DNA of 64,000 nucleotides, taken from positions 86,728 to 150,727 of the forward strand of contig NZ_JACOQD010000006.1 of the NCBI RefSeq assembly GCF_014297365.1, in the 5' to 3' direction. Shown piece after piece: positions 54,146-61,107 of the stretch; position 1 is the stretch's first letter; the number at the start of each line of letters is the position of its first letter. A model generated the notes under the pieces. That model saw only the letters and a list, made by a program, of their open reading frames with translations. It ran no database searches and was not told the DNA's origin. Source of the DNA: Winogradskyella echinorum (GTDB lineage: Bacteria > Bacteroidota > Bacteroidia > Flavobacteriales > Flavobacteriaceae). A program made the translations under genes and the position numbers.

Positions 54146-54577
54146 ATGAATGACAGGTTAACTATTTATGAATATCAAATATTAGATGTTATTTATCAAT
54201 TTTTATTATTTTTTTTATCGTTAGTACCTGTATTTTCTACAAAAGAATTGTTTGAAAGTGAGTTTTTAAACAACATTATTTATTACATCATTATTGTATT
54301 TTTTCTTGGTTTAATTAAATTATCAAATAGAACTTCCATACATAATGGATTTCTAATAAAAGAAATATATTCTATTTTTTTTGGAACCCTAAAAACGGTT
54401 GAAAAATTTCGTGTGTCAGAAGTTGAAGATATCTTTCTAAATCAAAATGATGAGTTATATTTTGAGATTACTGCAAAAATGAAAAATGGTAAGCAGTTTA
54501 TATTCAAAAAACTACCAAATAAAAATCCTGCTTTAACGGAATTAGAACTTATAAAAGGTTATTTTAGAATTACTTAA
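54146..54577 (+). CDS. Membrane protein of unknown function
   Basis: A 143-residue protein with two transmembrane helices (about residues 15-32 and 45-62) and a beta-rich C-terminal domain (IYSIFFGTLKTVEKFRVSEVEDIFL to the end). The layout resembles small proteins with a membrane-linked PH-like domain, but the match is weak. It starts one base after the STAS-like gene ends and lies 11 bases before rnz. More AT-rich than its neighbours in the helices. Not recognised. Confidence 0.55.
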   Translation: MNDRLTIYEYQILDVIYQFLLFFLSLVPVFSTKELFESEFLNNIIYYIIIVFFLGLIKLSNRTSIHNGFLIKEIYSIFFGTLKTVEKFRVSEVEDIFLNQNDELYFEITAKMKNGKQFIFKKLPNKNPALTELELIKGYFRIT

Positions 54578-54588
54578 TTTTAATAAAT

Positions 54589-55494
54589 TTGAAACTTACA
54601 ATTCTTGGTTGCCACAGTGCAACACCACGCACTAATACCAATCCTACGTCTCAAGTCCTAGAAATTAAGAACCATATGTTTCTTATAGATTGTGGTGAAG
54701 GTACTCAGGTAGAATTGCGACGTAATAAGGTTAAATTTTCGAGAATTAAGCATATTTTTATTTCACACCTACATGGAGACCATTATTTTGGTTTAGTTGG
54801 CTTGGTTAATACTTTTAGTCTTTTAACTAGAGAAACTGAGCTTCATATATATGCTCCAAAGGGTTTAAAGGAAGTAATAACACTTCAAATGAAATTATCT
54901 AAAGGTTGGACAAATTATCCTTTAATTTTTCATGAATTAACCTCAAAAACATCAGAGTTAATTTATGAAGATGACAAAGTAGAAGTGCATACTATTCCTT
55001 TAGAACATCGTGTATATACGAACGGATTTTTGTTTAAAGAGAAAGAAAATGAACGCAAAATAGATATTAAGGCTGTAACTGAAGCTCACATTAATATGGC
55101 TTATTTTAGAAAATTAAAACAAGGGTTTGATGTAGAGAATGAAAATGGAGTTTTAATTGCTAACGAAAGAGTCACCAAAGATCCTTTACCAGCAAAAAGT
55201 TATGCGTATTGCAGTGATACAGCTTATACAGAATCTATTATTCCCATTATAAAAGATGCTACCATTTTATATCACGAATCTACTTTTTTAGAAAAAAATG
55301 AATCACTTTGTATACCAACTAAGCATAGTACTCCTAAACAAGCCGCTACGATAGCAAAAAAAGCAAACGTAGAAACGTTAATTTTAGGCCACTACTCAAC
55401 ACGTTACAATGGCTATGATGAGTTTAAATTTGAAGCTGAAACGATTTTTGAAAACGTTTTACTTGCTAAAGATGGCGTTACCTTTGATTTCTAA
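54589..55494 (+). CDS. rnz: Ribonuclease Z
   Basis: A 301-residue metallo-beta-lactamase fold endonuclease that trims tRNA 3' ends. FISHLHGDHYFGLVGL contains the HxHxDH metal motif, YCSDTAYTESI and YHESTFLEKNE and LILGHYSTRYNGYDEF the other ligands and the exosite region. The start is TTG (54589), placing MKLTILGCHSATPRTNTNP at the N-terminus exactly where homologues begin. Its 3' end overlaps the convergent unknown gene by four bases. Confidence 0.92.
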   Translation: MKLTILGCHSATPRTNTNPTSQVLEIKNHMFLIDCGEGTQVELRRNKVKFSRIKHIFISHLHGDHYFGLVGLVNTFSLLTRETELHIYAPKGLKEVITLQMKLSKGWTNYPLIFHELTSKTSELIYEDDKVEVHTIPLEHRVYTNGFLFKEKENERKIDIKAVTEAHINMAYFRKLKQGFDVENENGVLIANERVTKDPLPAKSYAYCSDTAYTESIIPIIKDATILYHESTFLEKNESLCIPTKHSTPKQAATIAKKANVETLILGHYSTRYNGYDEFKFEAETIFENVLLAKDGVTFDF

Positions 55495-55904
55495 TTTAAT
55501 TCAGATAATCTTTTAACCCAAGCAATAGCTTCCTCTAAACTTCTAGATCGTTTCATGCTTATAGCAGATAATTGTTTTTCAATATTAGCGCTCATAAAAG
55601 TAGCATCTGTATAACTTACAATAGATGCTGCTATTAACATGCGGTCATCTTTATCAAAATAAGCCCATAATACAGGGTCAATTGAGTAAGAATTAACACG
55701 GTTAGAGATGTATGCTAATTTTTTTTGATCTCCATAATGATTTCTAATTTCATCGAGAACAGAATTAAGTTTTTCAGAGTTAAAGTGTACACCTTCATTT
55801 ACTTCCATAATAAAGAAATCATCAAACAAATACTTTGTTGCGAAATCTAAAATTATTTTTTTGTACGAAAGCGTTTTTGAAAGAGGGGAATCTTCAAAGC
55901 GCAT
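55491..55904 (-). CDS. SpoIIAA/STAS-like protein of unknown function
   Basis: A 137-residue cytosolic protein with alternating strands and helices (YKKIILDFATKYLFDDFFIMEV; LAYISNRVNSYSIDP; RMLIAASIVSYTDATF; SRSLEEAIAWVKRLSEL), resembling the SpoIIAA-like/STAS-type fold of many Bacteroidota proteins. No known function. It faces rnz tail to tail and is divergent from pdxH. Confidence 0.6.
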   Translation of the reverse strand: MRFEDSPLSKTLSYKKIILDFATKYLFDDFFIMEVNEGVHFNSEKLNSVLDEIRNHYGDQKKLAYISNRVNSYSIDPVLWAYFDKDDRMLIAASIVSYTDATFMSANIEKQLSAISMKRSRSLEEAIAWVKRLSELN

Positions 55905-55996
55905 AATAGGGTTAATAATTTAGTTAGGGTCAATAATAGTGTTAAAGCTACACTTTTTTTGACAAACACAAAATAAAGAATTAATTTCGTTGTATT

Positions 55997-56644
55997 ATGG
56001 AGAAAGACCTAAGTAACTACAGAAAATCTTATGAGAAAGGTGAATTACTATTGGATAATGTACCAGAAAATCCAATAGAATTATTCCGTAATTGGTTTAT
56101 GGAAGTAGATACACATTTCCATGTAGATGAAACAAATGCCATGACTATTTCTACAGTTGGTTTAGATGGTTACCCAAAAAGTAGAGTAGTGCTACTTAAA
56201 AAATACACACATCAAGGGTTTATATTTTATACTAACTATGATAGTGAAAAAGGCAAAGCTATAGCAAATAATCCTAATGTTTGTTTATCCTTCTTTTGGC
56301 ATGCAGCAGAGCGACAAATAATTATTAAAGGAAAAGCTGAAAAAATATCTGAAAATCTTAGCGACGGTTATTTTGAATCGCGACCTCGAGGAAGTCAACT
56401 TGGAGCCATAGTCTCTAAACAAAGTGAGGTTATCTCAGATAGACAAGAGTTAGAATTAAAATTAAAACAACTCGAAAATAAATTTGAAGGTCAAACGATA
56501 GAACGCCCAAAACATTGGGGAGGATATATTGTAAAACCCGTTGAGTTAGAATTTTGGCAAGGCAGACCGAATAGACTTCATGATCGAATTCGCTATCAAT
56601 TACAAGAAGATTTTTCTTGGAAGATAGATCGACTTTCACCATAA
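55997..56644 (+). CDS. pdxH: Pyridoxamine/pyridoxine 5'-phosphate oxidase
   Basis: A 215-residue FMN enzyme completing PLP synthesis from PNP or PMP. AMTISTVGLDGYPKSRVVLLK and GFIFYTNYDSEKGKAIANNP are FMN-binding segments, and FWQGRPNRLHDRIRY and the C-terminal IDRLSP match the catalytic end. The usual dimeric length is present. Single-gene unit. Supplies cofactor for PLP enzymes such as RocD and the desulfurase in this window. Confidence 0.94.
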   Translation: MEKDLSNYRKSYEKGELLLDNVPENPIELFRNWFMEVDTHFHVDETNAMTISTVGLDGYPKSRVVLLKKYTHQGFIFYTNYDSEKGKAIANNPNVCLSFFWHAAERQIIIKGKAEKISENLSDGYFESRPRGSQLGAIVSKQSEVISDRQELELKLKQLENKFEGQTIERPKHWGGYIVKPVELEFWQGRPNRLHDRIRYQLQEDFSWKIDRLSP

Positions 56645-56763
56645 CTTCTGATTTTAATTTATCGACAAAACGATATATTTATACGTTATAATTCACGTTT
56701 TTTTAATTCAACAATGTATTTCATCGATGTTTTACATTAAAAATCGACGAACGACAAGCTTTT

Positions 56764-56791
56764 AATCGATTTTAACATTTTGTTAACGATT
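56764..56791 (+). promoter_or_regulatory. Imperfect inverted repeat upstream of the CAP-domain gene
   Basis: AATCG...TTAACA on the left and TGTTAACGATT on the right form an inverted repeat with a three-base bulge. It lies 52 bases before the start codon within a region (56655-56790) with several ATCGA or CGA motifs, so it could be an operator. Confidence 0.3.
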
Positions 56792-56842
56792 TACTTTAAG
56801 TAGGCTGTTAATTTAGTAATCCCAAACCTAAATTACCTACTT

Positions 56843-57340
56843 ATGAAATTGACTAAACTCTTGCCATTTCTGGCTATTGTTGCTCTTTTAGGCTTTACTT
56901 CATGCACTACAGACAGCTTAGCAGAAGACCAAAATAATGCTATTGAACTACCTGTTGCACCTCAAGCCAAACAAATTGAAATTGAGATCATGGAACTTAT
57001 AAATGCCTACAGAATTAATGAAGGTTTAAATGCATTAAACGAACATAGTACTGTAAAGGCAGTTGCATTTACGCATACAGACTACATGGTGCAAGTAGAA
57101 CACGTATCTCACGATAACTTTTTTCTAAGACAACAAAGCCTAGAGGCTAATGCAGATGCTAATATAGTAACTGAAAATGTTGCTTATGGCTTTAATTCTG
57201 CGGCATCTGTAGTTAATGCTTGGTTAAATAGCCCAGAACATAGAGATAATATAGAAGGTGATTACACAGATTTTGATGTATCAGCAGAACAGAACGATGC
57301 AGGAAAATGGTACTTTACAAATATTTTTATTAAGCGTTAA
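56843..57340 (+). CDS. CAP-domain (SCP/PR-1) lipoprotein
   Basis: A 165-residue lipoprotein (leader ending GFTSC). The CAP domain begins IMELINAYRINEGLNAL and contains HTDYMVQVEHVSHDN and ENVAYGFNSAASVVNAWLNSPEHRDNI, the paired His and Glu motif of the family. Many bacterial CAP proteins are exported proteins of unclear role, some with protease-like, lipid-binding or calcium properties. Single-gene unit with a terminator downstream. Confidence 0.88.
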   Translation: MKLTKLLPFLAIVALLGFTSCTTDSLAEDQNNAIELPVAPQAKQIEIEIMELINAYRINEGLNALNEHSTVKAVAFTHTDYMVQVEHVSHDNFFLRQQSLEANADANIVTENVAYGFNSAASVVNAWLNSPEHRDNIEGDYTDFDVSAEQNDAGKWYFTNIFIKR

Positions 57341-57373
57341 GCTGATTTTATATTTTACTAGTTAGATTAGAAG

Positions 57374-57399
57374 AAGTCACAGTGATGTGGCTTTTTTTT
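57374..57399 (+). terminator. Terminator after the CAP-domain gene
   Basis: AGTCACA (57375-57381) and TGTGGCT (57386-57392) with one G-U pair, then T residues. Confidence 0.75.
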
Positions 57400-58120
57400 A
57401 TGAAATAAACTTTTCATATTCATACCATTTTATAGGATTAGGTAATTCATTAGAATTAAACTCTAAATGTATAACTCTTCGTCTTTGGTTATTAATTGTT
57501 CTATCAGATGCATGAAGCAGTAAAGGTTTCATAAGCATAACACCACCTTTGTTAATTTCGCAGATATCTTGTTTGTCCATATTCCAATACTTAGAACCCT
57601 TTCTAATGACTCCGTTACTATGAGACTTCGGAACCACTTTTAAAGCACCGTTATCCTTGGTTGTATCATCCAAATGAATTCGAATTGTTATAGTATTCTC
57701 TAAGATGTTAATTGGAGGTTGCACACCATAAACGTCCTTTTTTGTAGTCCAATTAGAATAACCGTCTATATCTGCTTTTGTAGTTACTGATATACTTAAA
57801 TCTTGATGATAAGGCACAAACCAATTAGAATTTGGCGGTTTATCAAAATATATGGCTTTGGTTAGAAAATAATTAGATTCAAAATGTAAATTTAATAATT
57901 GAATTAAGTTTTTATTCGATAGAGCTTTTTTTAATCCAGGAATTACTTTTAATAACTGACGAATAGCAAATAACTGATTCGCTGTTTGGATATAATTATT
58001 AGCTATATTAAAAGCTTCAATGTAATTAGTTATATCATTTATTTCGCCTTTAGAATAAAGGTTATCTAACTTAGTATAACCTATATTTTTAAGTTCGTTA
58101 ATGTTCCTAGTGTAACTCAT
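57398..58120 (-). CDS. Phytanoyl-CoA dioxygenase-family protein
   Basis: A 240-residue Fe(II)/2-oxoglutarate oxygenase-like protein. FVPYHQDLSIS supplies HxD, and MLMKPLLLHASDRTINNQRRR the distal His and the 2-oxoglutarate arginine. The metal site looks complete. Substrates in this family are diverse (fatty acids, compatible solutes, small metabolites), and the sequence does not decide. It stands alone, with no pathway genes adjacent, and its upstream region is AT-rich. Confidence 0.85.
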   Translation of the reverse strand: MSYTRNINELKNIGYTKLDNLYSKGEINDITNYIEAFNIANNYIQTANQLFAIRQLLKVIPGLKKALSNKNLIQLLNLHFESNYFLTKAIYFDKPPNSNWFVPYHQDLSISVTTKADIDGYSNWTTKKDVYGVQPPINILENTITIRIHLDDTTKDNGALKVVPKSHSNGVIRKGSKYWNMDKQDICEINKGGVMLMKPLLLHASDRTINNQRRRVIHLEFNSNELPNPIKWYEYEKFIS

Positions 58121-58189
58121 TATCTATTATAAAATTATACGATAAAATTTATAAAGCAAACAATTTAAGATTAACTTAATAATATAAAA

Positions 58190-58218
58190 AAAAGCAAGCC
58201 CATTAGAGCTTGCTTTTT
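58190..58218 (-). terminator. Terminator of the OmpA/SprF/adhesin operon
   Basis: GCAAGC (58194-58199) and GCTTGC (58208-58213) form a stem flanked by A and T tracts, between the OmpA gene and the dioxygenase gene. Confidence 0.75.
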
Positions 58219-58240
58219 ACATTAAAATTATTTTCGAGGG

Positions 58241-60160
58241 TTAAAAATCACTTACTATATAGAAATAAGAACGTCTATTGACTTGATGTTCTTCCTCTGT
58301 ACATTTTACACGGTTAGCACATTTATTTAATAATTTAGTTTCTCCATAACCAATGGCACTTTCAATTCTATGTGCCTCGATGCCTCTGGAGATAAGATAA
58401 TCTCTTGTAGATTTAGCACGTTTATCAGATAGTTTCATGTTATATTTATCACGACCTCTACTATCTGTATGCGATTCAATTTTAATTACCATGTCAGAAT
58501 GCTTTCTCAGTACATCGACAATATTTTCTAACTCATATTGTGCATCTGTCCTAATATTTGACTTATCAAAATCAAAGAATATAGGATTTATTACTATTTG
58601 GTTATTGGTTATTAATGGTATTAAAGATAAATCAATAATATTTACTTTTTCATTATCATAAGCAGTGATAAGTTCTTTCTTATCATCTTTATAATCTGGT
58701 TTGCTTCCTACTATGCTATAGGTTTTATTACAATCTATTTCAAAAGAGTAAGTACCATCTTTTCCGGTTATAACTTCTTCTATAATTTTACCAGTTTCAT
58801 CAATTAAACGAACAGTTACACCTGCCATTTCCATATCTATTCGATCATCTTTGGCAACACCTTTAAGCTGTTGTTTACATATTACAGCATTAAAGCTATA
58901 TATATCATCACCACCTTTTCCTTCTGGTCTATTTGAAGAAAAATAACCTTTACAACCTGTTGAATCTACAAAAAAGGCAAAATCATCATAACCACTATTG
59001 TAAGGTGCACCTAAGTTTTTAGGTTCAGATCGATCGCCTTTTAGAATATTCGATTTAAAAATGTCTAATAATCCTAAATTTAAATAACCGTCTGATGAAA
59101 AATATAAGGTATTATCTTTACCAACAAAAGGAAACATTTCACGGCCTTCTGTATTGATTTTTTCACCAAGATTTTTTGGCTCTCCATAGCTTCCGCTATT
59201 ATTGATAGTTACGGAATAAATATCCGTTTGTCCAAAACCACCTTCACGGTCAGATACAAAATACAAAGTTTTATTATCTGGGCTTAATGCAGGATGACCC
59301 GTTGAGTGCACATCATCATTAAATGGTAATTCTATAACATTTGTCCACCGATTATTAACCAATGATGCTCTATATATTTTTAAGTGTGTAGTCCCTTCTT
59401 TATCGTATTTTAACCTATTACGTTTGTTAATATTATCTCTTGTAAAGTATAGAGTTTTACCATCATTTGTGATAGCAACAGAGGCTTCGTGATAATCTGT
59501 GTTTACTTTATCTCCTTTTATTTTGCTTGGTGAACCAAAAGTGAGAAAGTCATTATTATCTTCAATTTGTACTTCTAGCAAATCTAAAAAAGGCTCTTTG
59601 TTCCAATTGTAAACTTTTTTTACTTCTCCTCTTGCTGATGCGAAATAAAGTATGTCATTAAAAACATAAGCTCCAAAATCTGAATTTTCAGAATTAAAAG
59701 GTAAATTTTCTATAGTTACAATGATGTCACTCTTTGCAGTAAGTTTGCTATATATATCTACTTCATCAGGATTGTAGCCTTTAAGTCTGCTATCACCTTG
59801 TTGTGCAGCACTTAATTCTTTAAACCATTTGTCAGCTTCTTTATAATTACCAGTACTTCTAAGTGACTGTATGTATTTATAAATATATTCGGCATCTATA
59901 TCAGAATATTCATCTAACGCTTTTTTATACCAATAGGCTGCTTTTTCGGAATTAGCATTATTATAATATGCATCACCTAATCGTGTTAATACATGCGCAT
60001 CAGCTTTTCCTTTTTCAACCACTTTTTCATACAATTCAATAGCTTTTACATAGCCATAGTTTTCAAAAAACTTATCTGCCAATTTCGTTTGTGAATAAGA
60101 TAACGAACTGATTAAAATTAGAGTTATAACTAATATTCTTGTATTCATAATGCGTTTCAT
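58241..60160 (-). CDS. OmpA-family protein with TPR and PD40 repeats (PorE-like)
   Basis: A 639-residue exported protein: signal peptide (ending SLSYSQ), TPR-like repeats (about 35-120), a PD40/WD40-like propeller (LYFASARGEVKK, TLYFTRDN, LSPDNKTLYFVSDREGGFG, TLYFSSDG, YFSSNRPEGKGGDD), a carboxypeptidase-regulatory-like domain (about 440-500) and a C-terminal OmpA domain (FFDFDKSNIRTDA, IKIESHTDSRGRDKYNMKLSDKRA) that binds peptidoglycan. In flavobacteria such proteins pair with PorP/SprF and giant adhesins. It starts one base after the SprF stop. The alternative ATG at 60148 is equally possible. Likely anchors the surface complex to the wall. Confidence 0.9.
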   Translation of the reverse strand: MKRIMNTRILVITLILISSLSYSQTKLADKFFENYGYVKAIELYEKVVEKGKADAHVLTRLGDAYYNNANSEKAAYWYKKALDEYSDIDAEYIYKYIQSLRSTGNYKEADKWFKELSAAQQGDSRLKGYNPDEVDIYSKLTAKSDIIVTIENLPFNSENSDFGAYVFNDILYFASARGEVKKVYNWNKEPFLDLLEVQIEDNNDFLTFGSPSKIKGDKVNTDYHEASVAITNDGKTLYFTRDNINKRNRLKYDKEGTTHLKIYRASLVNNRWTNVIELPFNDDVHSTGHPALSPDNKTLYFVSDREGGFGQTDIYSVTINNSGSYGEPKNLGEKINTEGREMFPFVGKDNTLYFSSDGYLNLGLLDIFKSNILKGDRSEPKNLGAPYNSGYDDFAFFVDSTGCKGYFSSNRPEGKGGDDIYSFNAVICKQQLKGVAKDDRIDMEMAGVTVRLIDETGKIIEEVITGKDGTYSFEIDCNKTYSIVGSKPDYKDDKKELITAYDNEKVNIIDLSLIPLITNNQIVINPIFFDFDKSNIRTDAQYELENIVDVLRKHSDMVIKIESHTDSRGRDKYNMKLSDKRAKSTRDYLISRGIEAHRIESAIGYGETKLLNKCANRVKCTEEEHQVNRRSYFYIVSDF

Positions 60161-60161
60161 T

Positions 60162-61097
60162 TTAGAAATATCTTGGCGATTTAATTCGTTTACTCTTAAA
60201 GACTTCGAACATTAATAATATTTCATGTGTACCACTAGTATAAGCTCTTAAATCTGAAAATGGAAATTCATAAGCATAACCAACTCTTAATTGTTTTGAT
60301 ACCTGAAAATCTGCTATCGCTCCTAAAGCAGAGGTGTTTTGATCGACTCTGTATCCACCACCAATCCAAAATGTATCATTGAACAAGAAATTTGCAGTAA
60401 TGTCAAAAGATAATGGTGCTCCATTAGTAGCTTTTAATAATACGGCTGGTTTCAGTTTTGTGTTTTCGCTTAAATCAAAAACATAACCACCAGTTAAATA
60501 ATAACTAATACGTTCTAAAGCAATATAATCTAATGTACCTTGACGTCCTTTGTTATAATCTGTATTTAAAATTCTCGGAGCAGATAATCCAACATACCAA
60601 CGTTGAGAGTGTAAATAAAAACCAGCACCAACATTAGGGCTCCAACGGTTAGATACATCATTAAAAAAATCGTCATTTGCTACAGAAGGATCGGTAAGTA
60701 ATTCTTCATCTAAGGTGTAATGCGTCATTCCTCCTTTGATACCAAATGCTAATTTTGTGTTTTCACTTGTTTTAATCGTATAGGAATAATCTGCATATAA
60801 GTACGAGAAGTTTTCATAACCAAGTTTGTCATTAATAAATGAAATACCTAATCCCATTTTTTCATTACGTAATGGTGTATGAATTGATAAGGTTTGAGTT
60901 TCTGGTCCACCTTCTAATCCTACCCATTGACTTCTATGTAAACCAACTATACTTAGCGTTTCTCTACTACCAGCATAAGCAGGATTTATAGAAATGGTAT
61001 TAAACATATATTGCGTAAACTGAGGTAACTGCTGCGAAAAGGCAGTAGAAACACTCAAAAAGAGTATAGCAATACTTATATATTTTGATACTTTCAT
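60162..61097 (-). CDS. PorP/SprF-family type IX secretion membrane protein
   Basis: A 311-residue outer-membrane barrel protein with signal peptide (ending STAFSQ). The mature start QLPQFTQYMFNTISINPAYAGSRETLS and IVGLHRSQWVGLEGGPETQTLS are the PorP/SprF signature. SprF-type proteins export or anchor partner adhesins with type B C-terminal domains. It lies ten bases after the giant adhesin gene and directly before the OmpA gene, so the three form one operon. Confidence 0.93.
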   Translation of the reverse strand: MKVSKYISIAILFLSVSTAFSQQLPQFTQYMFNTISINPAYAGSRETLSIVGLHRSQWVGLEGGPETQTLSIHTPLRNEKMGLGISFINDKLGYENFSYLYADYSYTIKTSENTKLAFGIKGGMTHYTLDEELLTDPSVANDDFFNDVSNRWSPNVGAGFYLHSQRWYVGLSAPRILNTDYNKGRQGTLDYIALERISYYLTGGYVFDLSENTKLKPAVLLKATNGAPLSFDITANFLFNDTFWIGGGYRVDQNTSALGAIADFQVSKQLRVGYAYEFPFSDLRAYTSGTHEILLMFEVFKSKRIKSPRYF

Positions 61098-61107
61098 CGG
61101 TTAAGTT

